The notes beneath the pieces are model-generated. The model worked only from the letters and a program-made list of their open reading frames with translations, was not told the origin of the DNA and did no database searches. Shown here piece by piece: positions 34,345 through 43,084 of a stretch of 64,000 nt of DNA. This DNA comes from Waddlia chondrophila WSU 86-1044. Lineage in GTDB: Bacteria; Chlamydiota; Chlamydiia; Chlamydiales; Waddliaceae. Positions within the stretch are counted from its first letter, which is position 1; every line of letters begins with the position of its first letter. Both the position numbers and the translations under genes were made by a program. The DNA lies in contig NC_014225.1 in the NCBI RefSeq assembly GCF_000092785.1, forward strand, positions 62,001-126,000, in the 5' to 3' direction.

Positions 34345-35190
34345 TCACTGACGACCTATATCGAAGATGATTAAAACTCTGTCGATCACGTTCATCCATC
34401 TATGGGAGTCTTCGGCCATTTGATTGATAAGTACTTTCCATCCGATTGTGATTAACGTCAGCCCCAATAAAGATTTGAGTGGGAGCCCAAGGAAAGTGAT
34501 TTGGACTTGAGTTGCCAGGCGGTTGGCAATGCCAAGAAAGACATCAGTCATCAAGATCGCAATTAAAGCAGGAGAAGCAAATTGGATGGCAAGAACCATG
34601 GCATTATTTAACAATTGAAAGGCAATCTCAGAAAAAGCGGAACTCTTGTCAAAAAACTGTGGATTAAAAAATCGATCGGGTGGAATTGCAGAGTAAGAAG
34701 TGTTAATTGCGTCAATAAAATAAAAGGGTCCGTCGATCATAAAAAAGATATAAATTAACACCATATTGAACATCGTTCCCAGAGGAGAGGACTGATTCTG
34801 AATGGTAGGATCGTTTACCATTAAGCTAGCGCCGCCTCTTTGGTGGTCAATCAGCATGCCGGCAGTTTGGACAATAGTAAAAGGGATGCTGATCAAAAAT
34901 CCGATAAGATATCCTACAAACAGCTCTTTGGCAAAAAGAGCAAGAGAAAGAGGGGTGAAGCTTAGCTTAGATTGTGTGACGACTAGCAGGTGAGGGACAA
35001 AAATGGCAAAAAGAGAGATGGCAAAAGCAAGCTTAACTGGATGGGGAAGAACGCGTGCACCGAAAAAAGGAGAAAGGGCGATGATTGGCAGTATCCGAGC
35101 CAAAAACAAAAAGAGTAAAATAAAAACAGCCCCGGGATCTTCGATGCTGAGAGAGCTGTTTAGAAAAAATTCCCAGTAATTATCGGTCAA
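34345..35190 (-). CDS. sctT: Type III secretion export apparatus protein SctT
   Basis: Inner-membrane export-gate protein (YscT/SpaR/FliR family), 281 residues, with about six to eight membrane segments. LFLARILPIIALSPFFGARVLPHPVKLAFAISLF at the start, ELFVGYLIGFLISIPFTIVQTAGMLIDHQRG (the FxVGxLIG and RG pair typical of the family) and a C-terminal half with NAMVLAIQFASPALIAILMTDVFLGI are the expected blocks. Starts directly after sctS. With SctR and SctS it forms the export gate of the injectisome. Confidence 0.95.
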   Translation of the reverse strand: MTDNYWEFFLNSSLSIEDPGAVFILLFLFLARILPIIALSPFFGARVLPHPVKLAFAISLFAIFVPHLLVVTQSKLSFTPLSLALFAKELFVGYLIGFLISIPFTIVQTAGMLIDHQRGGASLMVNDPTIQNQSSPLGTMFNMVLIYIFFMIDGPFYFIDAINTSYSAIPPDRFFNPQFFDKSSAFSEIAFQLLNNAMVLAIQFASPALIAILMTDVFLGIANRLATQVQITFLGLPLKSLLGLTLITIGWKVLINQMAEDSHRWMNVIDRVLIIFDIGRQ

Positions 35191-35469
35191 TTAGACTCCC
35201 CCTACGCTCCATCTCGGGAAGTTGGTAAAGATATTGATAGAAAATGACATGATTTGTGCACCTAGCCAACCTCCTAAGAACATCAGAGTCAGAGTAACCG
35301 CTACGAGCTTAACGGTGAATGACAGCGTTTGTTCTTGAATCTGTGTCGCGGCTTGGAAGATGGCAACCATCAGACCAAAGAACATGCTAATCAAAATCGG
35401 GGGAGCCGATAAAATGAGGATAAGAAGCATCCCTTGATAAGCAAGTTGTACGACTTGAGTTTGAAACAT
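35191..35469 (-). CDS. sctS: Type III secretion export apparatus protein SctS
   Basis: Small inner-membrane protein (YscS/SpaQ/FliQ family), 92 residues with two membrane helices, the normal size. QLAYQGMLLILILSAPPILISMFFGLMVAIFQAATQIQEQTLSFTVKL covers the first helix, the ATQIQEQTLSFxPK motif and the start of the second; here the Pro of the motif is Thr-Val. Between sctR (11 bases upstream) and sctT (0 bases downstream). Confidence 0.95.
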   Translation of the reverse strand: MFQTQVVQLAYQGMLLILILSAPPILISMFFGLMVAIFQAATQIQEQTLSFTVKLVAVTLTLMFLGGWLGAQIMSFSINIFTNFPRWSVGGV

Positions 35470-35480
35470 ATCTCAATCCT

Positions 35481-36371
35481 TTACCTAAAGGTATTTACCA
35501 GACCTTCAACCAGCAATGTCCAACCATCAAGCATCACGAGCAAGAACAGCTTCAGCGGCATCGAGATGGTGACAGGCGAAAGCATCATCATCCCCATTGC
35601 CAGCAAAATGTTTGAGGTGACAAGATCGATGACAAAAAAGGGAATGTAGATCAGGACACCAATTTCAAACGCATCTTTTAGTTGGCTAGTGATAAACGAA
35701 GGAACGACGATAATAAAGTCTTCCGGCTTTAGGTTCGGGCGGTATTTTTCAGGCAGCACTTTGTAGGCCATGCGAAAGAAAAGGGCTCGGTGGCGCACAC
35801 TGGAATTATCAATGAGAAACGTTCTTAGAGGCTCTTTTGTTGCATCGGCAATGGTTAAAATATATGTGGAAGAACCAGAGGAAATAACGGAATCTGGAGC
35901 TTGCATCTCCTGAGTGGCTTTTTGCGAGACTTCATACATTTCCACGACGGTTGGATACATGATGAACATGCTTAACATCAGACCGACGCCGTTGATGATT
36001 TGGTTTGGCGGAGCTTGCTGCACGCCCAACGCGTTTCGTAAAAGCGAAAGAACAATCACAATCTTCATGAAAGATGTGAGAATCATGACAATAAAAGGAA
36101 GCATAGACAAAATCGTCAGAACGGCCGCTTGGGTAATGAGCGAAGGTTTTTTGAAATCTTCATAGTTGTCTAAAATATTTGCCTGGATCGACTGTTGTTG
36201 AGGAGGTGCAGCTTGCTGTGGCGATGTCGTTGTCCGCGGAGGTGATTGAGCGATCAAGTTTTCATAGCTTTCGGCTGCATGAATTTTTTGTAAGATCAGT
36301 TGGTTGGGAGAAATCCAAAGGATGCCAATAATGACGAAAAGTTTAAGGCTGAATAACAGTTTTTTCTTCAT
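35481..36371 (-). CDS. sctR: Type III secretion export apparatus protein SctR
   Basis: Inner-membrane export-gate protein (YscR/SpaP/FliP family), 296 residues. The N-terminus has a signal-like hydrophobic stretch (7-27) and a Gln/Pro-rich linker of about 45 residues that is longer than in most SctR. The conserved part starts at ITQAAVLTILSMLPFIVMILTSFMKIVIVLSLLRNALGVQQAPPNQ, the FliP/SctR signature, and includes FIIVVPSFITSQLKDAFEIGVLIYIPFFVIDLV near the C-terminus. Its start overlaps sctL's end by four bases. Confidence 0.96.
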   Translation of the reverse strand: MKKKLLFSLKLFVIIGILWISPNQLILQKIHAAESYENLIAQSPPRTTTSPQQAAPPQQQSIQANILDNYEDFKKPSLITQAAVLTILSMLPFIVMILTSFMKIVIVLSLLRNALGVQQAPPNQIINGVGLMLSMFIMYPTVVEMYEVSQKATQEMQAPDSVISSGSSTYILTIADATKEPLRTFLIDNSSVRHRALFFRMAYKVLPEKYRPNLKPEDFIIVVPSFITSQLKDAFEIGVLIYIPFFVIDLVTSNILLAMGMMMLSPVTISMPLKLFLLVMLDGWTLLVEGLVNTFR

Positions 36372-37057
36372 TTCGCATCCTTTGCCTTTTGCATTTCAGA
36401 ATCGCCGGTGATTCCCACTGCGGTGGGTTGTGTATTCACAAGTTTTTGAAAAGCATTTTCCAGGATCATCCATTGATTCTCCAGCTGGGCATTGATAATG
36501 CCGCCCTCTGTCTCGATGATGCAGCCTCCCGAGTCAACGTCATCTTGCGGAAGGATCGAGAGAGCTTCCAGGTTTTCAAAAATTTTTTTAATTTGTTCTC
36601 TGCTTTTCTCAACTGTATCGAATTCTTTTGCATTCACGTAAATTTTGATTCTTTTGTGCTGAGAGACAGCTTTCAAGGAGTTGGCAATGATGTCGACGAC
36701 TGTTTTTTCAGAGGCTTCAATTTCTTTGCCAACAATTTTTTTAGCAGCTTTTAAAGCAATTGGGATAATGACCTTTTGCATGTCGCTGCGCACTTTTCTA
36801 ATCTCTTCTTCCAAGGAAGCAATTTTTTCCATCCACTCGGAGTATCCTTGTTCAAAGCCTTCTTGCTGAGCTTGAGCTTTGAGCTTCTCGATTTCTGTGA
36901 CAACCTCTTTTTTATAGAGTTCAGCGTCCTTTTCCACTGCGGCCAATACCTCTTGCGCATCGACCAATGTTGACAGAGCTTCTGCTGGTATGACTTTCGT
37001 TTCAGGGGCGATGTGGATATTTCCCCCATGGATCAGACTGAAAAATTTTTTACTCAC
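36368..37057 (-). CDS. sctL: Type III secretion stator protein SctL
   Basis: Cytoplasmic stator of the secretion ATPase (YscL/FliH family), 229 residues. A long coiled coil at about 30-105 rich in Glu/Lys/Gln is followed by the FliH-type globular domain (IPIALKAAKKIVGKEIEA, then VYVNAKEFDTVEKSR-like beta-alpha units and DDVDSGGCIIETEGGIINAQLENQW, the conserved closing motif). It would regulate SctN, which is not in this window. Overlaps sctR and the upstream gene by four bases each, so the block is one transcript. Confidence 0.9.
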   Translation of the reverse strand: MSKKFFSLIHGGNIHIAPETKVIPAEALSTLVDAQEVLAAVEKDAELYKKEVVTEIEKLKAQAQQEGFEQGYSEWMEKIASLEEEIRKVRSDMQKVIIPIALKAAKKIVGKEIEASEKTVVDIIANSLKAVSQHKRIKIYVNAKEFDTVEKSREQIKKIFENLEALSILPQDDVDSGGCIIETEGGIINAQLENQWMILENAFQKLVNTQPTAVGITGDSEMQKAKDAK

Positions 37058-37917
37058 TGCTTGCTGCCTTTTTTAAAGAATGCCATCACATCTAGAACCT
37101 GTTCTCTTAACGTTTTCGTTACTCCGGGAATTTCCTTGTCGTTGATGTAGCGTAAAAGCTTTTTTCCCCTTCCGGAATCGAGAATATGAGTGATGTGCCA
37201 GATTAAGTTGTTGTCCTGATTGCACAATGCGTAGCCAAGGCGTACCATCCCTCTGTGATGGATCAGTTTCGAGAGTTTTTCGGGATCTCCATCCCAGTAT
37301 TCCAAATTCAGCCGGTTAGTCACCAGCTTTTCTTTTGAAAGAAGACACTTTTTTACATAGGATTTTTTCTTTGGAGTCAGAGCGTTATAGATCTTTTCGA
37401 GCAGCCGTTTATCGACAATGTTATGGATCTCTTCAGAGAGGTCGTATAAGCCTAAAAAATCAATCAACTGGATCAATTCCTGTTTTTGCAAATGTGCAAG
37501 AGTGCTGAGCTCGGATTCGAGAATATGGGAGAAAGGAGGTGTGTCTTTAAAAGGGATGTCGTTTGCTAAGTATTTAAGGATAAATTTCCTCATTAATGGA
37601 GATAGGGAAGGGATCTTGCTTTTGATTCCCAGTGCTGCTTTCAGTTTTTCTGCCTTTTCCTTTTGAATCATTGCCAAAAGATAGAGCACAGATGGTTTTG
37701 GGATCTTTTTCAAAGTGTCAAGCATCCACGAATAATGGATCCTATTTAGGTTTTCCAGGGGAGCATATAAGATAGCCTCGATATCGCTTGTCCTAAGAGG
37801 GAGCTCGGAGACCAGCTTTGCTTTTTCTTTAGGGAAAGGTGCCAGTACAGCCTCATGAGGCCCCTTATGGTAGCGGTTCAAAAGTAGACGTAAATAAGTA
37901 GGGCTTCTATCCTGCAC
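37054..37917 (-). CDS. Type III secretion block protein, CT560-like, possible SctK role
   Basis: Helical protein of 287 residues without signal or membrane segments. I do not recognise a domain. Its place between sctJ and sctL is where Chlamydia has the hypothetical CT560, and in other systems the accessory sorting-platform protein SctK lies in this region, so it may be the chlamydial SctK. A Leu-rich repetitive pattern (AILYAPLENLNRIHYSWMLDTLKK, STLAHLQKQELIQLIDFLGLYDL) is seen. Overlaps sctL by four bases and lies 14 bases after sctJ. Role is inferred from position. Confidence 0.75.
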   Translation of the reverse strand: MQDRSPTYLRLLLNRYHKGPHEAVLAPFPKEKAKLVSELPLRTSDIEAILYAPLENLNRIHYSWMLDTLKKIPKPSVLYLLAMIQKEKAEKLKAALGIKSKIPSLSPLMRKFILKYLANDIPFKDTPPFSHILESELSTLAHLQKQELIQLIDFLGLYDLSEEIHNIVDKRLLEKIYNALTPKKKSYVKKCLLSKEKLVTNRLNLEYWDGDPEKLSKLIHHRGMVRLGYALCNQDNNLIWHITHILDSGRGKKLLRYINDKEIPGVTKTLREQVLDVMAFFKKGSKQ

Positions 37918-37931
37918 GTTTTACCTGGATT

Positions 37932-38957
37932 TCAAGTGACGTCCGTAGGAGAAGTGTCTTCTTCAGGCTCTTCTCCTTCTTCTTCTTTTTCCTCTTCAGA
38001 TTCCTTTTCTATAGGTTCCTCTTCGCTTCCCTCTTCAGCCCCTTCCTCATTTTCTCTCTTCTTCTCTTTTTTTTTCTTTTTCGAGGTCATTGGAGATAAG
38101 GAAAACAGAGAGGAAAAACCGCCGTTTTCTTTGATTAAAGGGGAAATTTTCCAGCTGATCCATACAAACGCTAGGATCAGGAAGAGAAGCAGCAGCGTAA
38201 AGGAGAAAAACACGAGGCGGAATCTGTTCAGAGACTCTTTTGCAACAATGATTGTCCAAACACTCACGTACTCCTTGTCTTCATCCCGTGCTCTTTGAAG
38301 GCCGATCGGAAAGTCTGCAAATCGCGCCCGATCAGCAATCACCGTAACATTGTCGTATTTCAGTCCTGTGACTGCTCCCGTTACTAGACGTTTGATTTTG
38401 GTAATTGCGTGCGTGTTAGGGTCGTCGAGGACACCGGAGTGCTTGACATAGACTGAAGCGGTGATCTCTCCTTTCTTTTGTCCAGGATTGAGCGGGTCTT
38501 CCTCGGGAAAGGAAATTTGCACTTCAGCGTCAAGAACGCCGTCGAATTTGCGGATTGTGCTGGCAATTTGCTCGGCAAGGCCAGCTTGATAGCGGATTCT
38601 TTCCTGCATCTCCGAAGGGACAAGACCGGTATTGGAGAAAATCCCCAGTAAACTCTGTCCGCTTCTCTTTGGCAATCCCGCCCGGTTCAGCATAGACATT
38701 GCCTCTATCGCTTGTTCTTCAGGTACGCTGATATCCCATAGAGCGATCTTCGACCCTCCACCGCCGCTGCCTTCTGCGCTTTTAACTTTAGCGGCGTCAA
38801 CCCCTTCGTTGGACAAGAAGACGACAATTTCATTTGCTTCTCTTTCATCTAAACCGTTGACAATTGTTTTGCGCTTTTCGCAGCCTGTCAAAAGAGACAA
38901 AGAGATGACAATGAAAAGAATTTGTGGAATAAGTCGTTGAAACTGTTTAACGCTCAT
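37932..38957 (-). CDS. sctJ: Type III secretion inner membrane ring lipoprotein SctJ
   Basis: Inner-ring lipoprotein (YscJ/PrgK family), 341 residues. Residues 1-26 are a lipoprotein signal ending LLTGC (Cys26). LDEREANEIVVFLSNEGVDAAKV is the conserved first ring-building motif, GLPKRSGQSLLGIFSNTGLVPSEMQERIRYQAGLAEQIA the second, and SVYVKHSG with NVTVIADRA the third. A membrane segment lies at about 236-262. The C-terminal tail (about 285-341) is an unusual highly charged Lys/Glu stretch with many acidic residues, low in complexity. First gene of the type III block running leftward. Confidence 0.95.
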   Translation of the reverse strand: MSVKQFQRLIPQILFIVISLSLLTGCEKRKTIVNGLDEREANEIVVFLSNEGVDAAKVKSAEGSGGGGSKIALWDISVPEEQAIEAMSMLNRAGLPKRSGQSLLGIFSNTGLVPSEMQERIRYQAGLAEQIASTIRKFDGVLDAEVQISFPEEDPLNPGQKKGEITASVYVKHSGVLDDPNTHAITKIKRLVTGAVTGLKYDNVTVIADRARFADFPIGLQRARDEDKEYVSVWTIIVAKESLNRFRLVFFSFTLLLLFLILAFVWISWKISPLIKENGGFSSLFSLSPMTSKKKKKEKKRENEEGAEEGSEEEPIEKESEEEKEEEGEEPEEDTSPTDVT

Positions 38958-39015
38958 GAATTTTTCTGGGCCTCGATGATAATGAACTCAAAAATCTATA
39001 CATTTTCCAATAATG

Positions 39016-39059
39016 ATCGGTATAACACAATTGGAAAAATATAACAAAATGATACCGAT
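39016..39059. repeat. Short inverted repeat with TATACCGA-like ends
   Basis: ATCGGTAT (39016-39023) and ATACCGAT (39052-39059) are inverted copies flanking a 28-base centre; ATTTTCCAAT (39002-39011) also pairs with ATTGGAAAAT further in. The ends resemble those of the larger elements at 27069 and 43085 but in the opposite sense. It may be a remnant, or only a hairpin before sctJ (38958-39060 holds no gene). Confidence 0.3.
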
Positions 39060-39060
39060 G

Positions 39061-39696
39061 CTATTTTGCATGATCACTGATAATGGTAAAAAAAACGTAA
39101 TTTCCCGCATTATAATTGAATAACACATATGGGTAGTCACAGTTATAATCTTTAGGCCCATTGATGTCATACTCCGGCAGCCATGCACCGCCAATCATGA
39201 CCTTTTGTCCCTTCTTCCATTTTTCCAAGGTTTTGAAATCGTGCGGGTTGATTAAAAGTGTCAATTGAATGGCCGTTTCTTGCAGCGGTATTGAAATTTC
39301 TAGGCAATCCTCGCTTTGCTTGAGAATATAGGACGCTTCCTTTTCGTTAGGAGGAGACAGGTACTCGACTGTAAAGTCGACCCATCCATGCTCTCTTTCT
39401 GAGTGAATAATGACTCTAAGGGGGTAGTGTTCGGCTCCGGCTTCAGGCATGATGGTCAAAGGGGTATTGAGCAGCAGCGGTTCATGCTCTTTAATCCACT
39501 CTGATTCGGCCGGATTGATTTTCCAGGAAGATCCATCGTTGAGAAAGGCAAAGCCTCCGTGGGGAGTAAAATGGAAACTATCAATTTGATGAATGCCCCA
39601 AGCTTTGTCTGCATCGATGATACGATCCTTCATACAAGCCTGTCCTTCGATATTCCAAAAAGCGGAAATCATTAAAAAAAGTAAGATCGGCTTCAA
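39061..39696 (-). CDS. Unknown secreted protein, TTG start
   Basis: I do not recognise this protein. TTG at 39696 has GTGGAG seven bases before it, while the frame is open further to 39756 without a ribosome site; from TTG the protein is 212 residues and starts with a clean signal peptide (MKPILLFLMISAFW..., cut near GQA). The rest is beta-rich with several aromatic pairs (FHFTPHGGFAFL, GWVDFTVEYL, NYVFFTIISDH) and one Cys pair. It would be exported to the periplasm or outer membrane. The start lies inside the last codons of the upstream HEAT-repeat gene, so the two are co-translated. With that gene it is inserted between lipA and sctJ, which I recall as neighbours in Chlamydia. Confidence 0.65.
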   Translation of the reverse strand: MKPILLFLMISAFWNIEGQACMKDRIIDADKAWGIHQIDSFHFTPHGGFAFLNDGSSWKINPAESEWIKEHEPLLLNTPLTIMPEAGAEHYPLRVIIHSEREHGWVDFTVEYLSPPNEKEASYILKQSEDCLEISIPLQETAIQLTLLINPHDFKTLEKWKKGQKVMIGGAWLPEYDINGPKDYNCDYPYVLFNYNAGNYVFFTIISDHAK

Positions 39697-39700
39697 AGAT

Positions 39701-40600
39701 TCAACTCCACTTGTCCGCAATGGATCTGATATCAAGCGCAAGGTCTTTCGAAACACCGGCAGTGTTCATCATTTTCCGTAAAAATTCCCGCTTCTCCTCG
39801 TCCTGCAAGCCTTCGCACGCAAAAATTAAATAATGTGTCAGAGGAAGAAGAGGATCGAAATTGATTTGATGTAATAGGTCGTAGCACGCTTCAGCGACAT
39901 CAGGGTCTTCTTTGAAAGCTGCAAGGGCAATCGCCGCGTGCTCGTTGTCTTCGTTGACCGGCATGCCTCGAACAACAGTGATTAAAAATTCTTTTGCAGG
40001 TTTTCCAATCTTTTTGATTGCTTGCAGAAGAGAGTCCTCATGGTCGAAATCTCTACGGCCAATTTCTTCAAATAGGGAGATGATTGCCCGTTTGTCGCCA
40101 ATGAGGCCTAAACACTTTGCAGCTAAAGAAGGGGCTAGACCGTAACCGGGAAATAAAGGATCGTAAAATTTTTCCGATTTAAGCACTTCAAGAAGAGATG
40201 GAACAATGGCATTTTTCTCTTTGACAATTGCCTCGATCTCCTCTGCCGGCTCTTCCTCTTCTGAGAGGATCAAAGAAGCGATCAGTTGGGGATAGTGAAA
40301 CTCGTTGCCGCGTTTATCGAATAGATCTTTTAGCTGTTGATAGGCTTTTTTTGCTTCTGCGATTTTTTCAGCGTCTGCCCCGTTGAGTATGGAAGGGGCG
40401 ATGTTGCTCCCCGACGCCTGTTCGAGCTGTGCCAAACGCCTGATCTGGGAGATCTCGAACATATCGGAAATTCCTTTGCCTCCTCCTTCGTAGTAGTTGA
40501 GCATGACATTAAAGCTGCCGCCGAAATGCACGTCTCTGTGCATCAGGATCAATGCATCAGTTGCTGATTGGAGAGGAAATTCTTCGAATGGTTGACTCAT
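39701..40600 (-). CDS. HEAT-repeat-like protein of unknown role
   Basis: Soluble protein of 299 residues. The region about 125-290 consists of paired helices like HEAT repeats (AIVPSLLEVLKSEKFYD, LAAKCLGLIGDKRAIISLFEEIGRRD, HAAIALAAFKEDPDVAEACYDLL). The first 110 residues are less clear (ATDALILMHRDVHFGGSFNVMLNYYEGGGKG). No signal peptide. HEAT arrays usually bind other proteins. Its ATG overlaps the lipA stop by four bases (ATGA). Function cannot be assigned. Confidence 0.7.
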   Translation of the reverse strand: MSQPFEEFPLQSATDALILMHRDVHFGGSFNVMLNYYEGGGKGISDMFEISQIRRLAQLEQASGSNIAPSILNGADAEKIAEAKKAYQQLKDLFDKRGNEFHYPQLIASLILSEEEEPAEEIEAIVKEKNAIVPSLLEVLKSEKFYDPLFPGYGLAPSLAAKCLGLIGDKRAIISLFEEIGRRDFDHEDSLLQAIKKIGKPAKEFLITVVRGMPVNEDNEHAAIALAAFKEDPDVAEACYDLLHQINFDPLLPLTHYLIFACEGLQDEEKREFLRKMMNTAGVSKDLALDIRSIADKWS

Positions 40601-41568
40601 GGCTGCTTAACTTCCTGAAAAACTTGTCCTGCATTGTAGCTGGATCTGACAAATGGTCCGCAAAACATGTATAGAATTCCGATCGATTTGCCATAATTTT
40701 CATATGCTTTAAATGTTTCCGGAGTTACAAACTCTTTAACAACAAGCTTTTGTCGGTTGGGCTGCAGGTACTGACCCATTGTGACGATATCGCATCCCGC
40801 TTGATGGAGGTCGCCGAGAGTTTTCCTTATTTGTTCTTCTGATTCACCCAGTCCAAGCATAATTCCCGACTTGACAAAGCGGGTTTTACCTTTTTTCTTG
40901 CGGCTGACGTAGTCTAAAACCCCGAGGGTTCTGTCGTAGGTGGCAACATGTCTGACACGCGGTGTAAGCTCCCTGACAGTTTCTATGTTATGGTTGAAGA
41001 TCTCCGGTTGGGAATCGATGATAACATCTAAGGCTTCTTGCTGTCCAGAGAAGTCTGAGGTTAAGATCTCTATGGTTGAGCTAGGAGACGTTTTCCTGAC
41101 TTCTGAGATCACTTTTGCGATGTGTGCAGCTCCTTGGTCCGGGATATCGTCGCGGGCGACCATTGTAATGACAACATGTTTAAGGCCAAGTTGTTTCACC
41201 GATTCGGCGACTCTTTGCGGCTCGTCATCTTCCAAGCTTTTCGGGTTTTTGGAAAAATCGATGTCGCAAAAACCGCAGCTGCGCGTGCACTCTTTTCCCA
41301 TAATGAGGAACGTTGCCGTTTTTTTACTCCAGCATTCAAGTAGATTGGGACATTTTGCTTCCTCGCAGACTGTGTGCAGCCTTTGCTCTTCCAAGATAGC
41401 GTCGGTTTTCCAGAGGTTGCCTCCTTTGGGGAGTTTTCGGTGCAGCCAAGAGGGGAAGCGCCCAGGCCCCACTGCTTTAGAGCGGTCGGGAGTTTCGGGG
41501 TTGGGAGGGAGTTTGTTCAGCTTCTTTTTGACCGCGGGCCGTGTATCGAATTTCCTGATGATGCTCAT
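40597..41568 (-). CDS. lipA: Lipoyl synthase
   Basis: Radical-SAM enzyme inserting two sulfurs into octanoyl-protein, 323 residues. The auxiliary cluster cysteines are C68, C73 and C79 (CEEAKCPNLLEC), the radical-SAM cysteines C94, C98 and C101 (CTRSCGFC), and the C-terminal RSSY is present in FVRSSYNAGQVF; all eight ligands are therefore intact. Substrates are the E2 subunits of 2-oxoacid dehydrogenases, which fits its four-base overlap with lpdA upstream. Confidence 0.97.
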   Translation of the reverse strand: MSIIRKFDTRPAVKKKLNKLPPNPETPDRSKAVGPGRFPSWLHRKLPKGGNLWKTDAILEEQRLHTVCEEAKCPNLLECWSKKTATFLIMGKECTRSCGFCDIDFSKNPKSLEDDEPQRVAESVKQLGLKHVVITMVARDDIPDQGAAHIAKVISEVRKTSPSSTIEILTSDFSGQQEALDVIIDSQPEIFNHNIETVRELTPRVRHVATYDRTLGVLDYVSRKKKGKTRFVKSGIMLGLGESEEQIRKTLGDLHQAGCDIVTMGQYLQPNRQKLVVKEFVTPETFKAYENYGKSIGILYMFCGPFVRSSYNAGQVFQEVKQP

Positions 41569-42983
41569 GTTCTTGCCATTCTTTTTTTTGCTGGAGGCAA
41601 GTGTAAAGGTTCTTCATTTGCAACATAGGCAGCTTCCAGCCATACTTCTGCAATTGTTGGATGAGCATGGATGGTGTGTGTGATTTCATCGACAGTCATC
41701 TCATTTGCGATCACAATGCCCATTTCGGCAACAAGGGTGGAGGCTTCGTGTCCGACCACTTGTGCGCCGAGTACTTGGCCAGTCTCTTTGTCAATCACAA
41801 TTTGGGCAAAACCATCCGTGTGGAAGGCTGCTTGAGATTTTCCAAGAGCCTGGAAGGGGAATGCTCCGAGGGTTGCACGATATCCTTGATTGATAGCGTC
41901 TTCCAGCGTATACCCTACGGTGCCGATTTCAGGATGGGTAAAAATCACGGAGGGAACGGCGTTGTAGTGCATTTTCATCGGCTGTCCCACTGCATTGCTG
42001 GCTGCGACAACCCCTTGATGGGAGGCTACGTGTGCCAGCCACCAGCGGGATGCGATATCTCCAACTGCGTAAATTCCCGGTACGGAGGTTTCCATGCGGT
42101 CGTTGACCTGAATCAACCCCTGATCGTTGACGACAACGCCTGCGTTTTCCAATCCAATCTTTTGAATATTAAGTTTTCTTCCTGTTGCAACCAAAGCCAT
42201 ATCTGCATCGATCGATTCTCCACCGGCTAGTTTGACGCAGACTCCTTTTTCCTTTTTGTCGATCGATTCGACAAAGACATTTGTACGGATATTGATTCCC
42301 CGCTTTTTGAATGCCTTAGCCAGAGCGTTAGAGACGCTGCTGCACTCCATCGGAATGATGCGAGGCAGAACCTCCAGAATAGTCACTTCTACTCCGAACT
42401 CTACGTATAAAGAGGCAAATTCGCATCCGATGACGCCTCCTCCGACAATCACGAGATGATTGGGAAGCGTTTCGATTTCCAGCATCGAGGTGGAGTCGTG
42501 GATTTGTTTATGATCGAAAGGGAATGCCGGCATCTCTTTAGGTTCGGAGCCTGTGGCGATAATCGTTTTTTCCGCAGTGATTTCGCAGTTGTCCTCGCCG
42601 GTGATCTTGATTCTTCGGGGAGTGATGAACTTGCCATATCCTTTAAAGAGAGAGATGTTATTAGCTGCAATCAACCCTTCCAGTCCGTTGCGTACTTTAT
42701 CAACGACTTTATCCTTGCGATTGACCATTTTTCTAAAGTCGAAAGAGAGGTTTTCCACATGGATGCCGAATTCTTCAGCATTCTTGATGTTGTGCAGCAT
42801 TTCTGCTCCGGCGATCAGGGCCTTTGATGGGATGCATCCGCGGTTCAAACAGGTGCCGCCTAGTTGGCCGGCTTCAATGAGAGCGACGTTTTTACCGTTT
42901 TGAGCGGCTTTGATTGCTGCGGGATATCCGCCGGGTCCTCCTCCGATGACTGCGAGATCAAAAAAATGCTGTTTGTGGCTCAT
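41565..42983 (-). CDS. lpdA: Dihydrolipoyl dehydrogenase
   Basis: E3 component of 2-oxoacid dehydrogenase complexes, 472 residues. FAD-binding GGGPGGYPAAIKAAQNG at the N-terminus, redox cysteines C45 and C50 in GGTCLNRGCIPSK, NAD-binding VGGGVIGCEFASLY near 180, the second FAD motif GIYAVGDIASRWWLAH, and the catalytic His/Glu pair HAHPTIAE near the C-terminus are all intact. It reoxidises dihydrolipoamide with NAD. First gene of the lpdA-lipA-HEAT-secreted cluster upstream of the type III block. Confidence 0.97.
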   Translation of the reverse strand: MSHKQHFFDLAVIGGGPGGYPAAIKAAQNGKNVALIEAGQLGGTCLNRGCIPSKALIAGAEMLHNIKNAEEFGIHVENLSFDFRKMVNRKDKVVDKVRNGLEGLIAANNISLFKGYGKFITPRRIKITGEDNCEITAEKTIIATGSEPKEMPAFPFDHKQIHDSTSMLEIETLPNHLVIVGGGVIGCEFASLYVEFGVEVTILEVLPRIIPMECSSVSNALAKAFKKRGINIRTNVFVESIDKKEKGVCVKLAGGESIDADMALVATGRKLNIQKIGLENAGVVVNDQGLIQVNDRMETSVPGIYAVGDIASRWWLAHVASHQGVVAASNAVGQPMKMHYNAVPSVIFTHPEIGTVGYTLEDAINQGYRATLGAFPFQALGKSQAAFHTDGFAQIVIDKETGQVLGAQVVGHEASTLVAEMGIVIANEMTVDEITHTIHAHPTIAEVWLEAAYVANEEPLHLPPAKKRMART

Positions 42984-43084
42984 CTTATATCGTTCCTCTT
43001 TATAAACTTCCTTTTATGATAGATGATTTTTGCGTATTCCTCAACGGCCAAAAGATCGGGCTCTTTTAGCATACTTTATGGCTT

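Noticed and set aside
40940-41683. Long plus-strand frame of 247 codons
   Set aside because: Entirely antisense to lipA and lpdA, whose motifs are complete; composition is a reverse reading of their codons.
41661-42230. Plus-strand frame of 189 codons
   Set aside because: Antisense shadow of lpdA.
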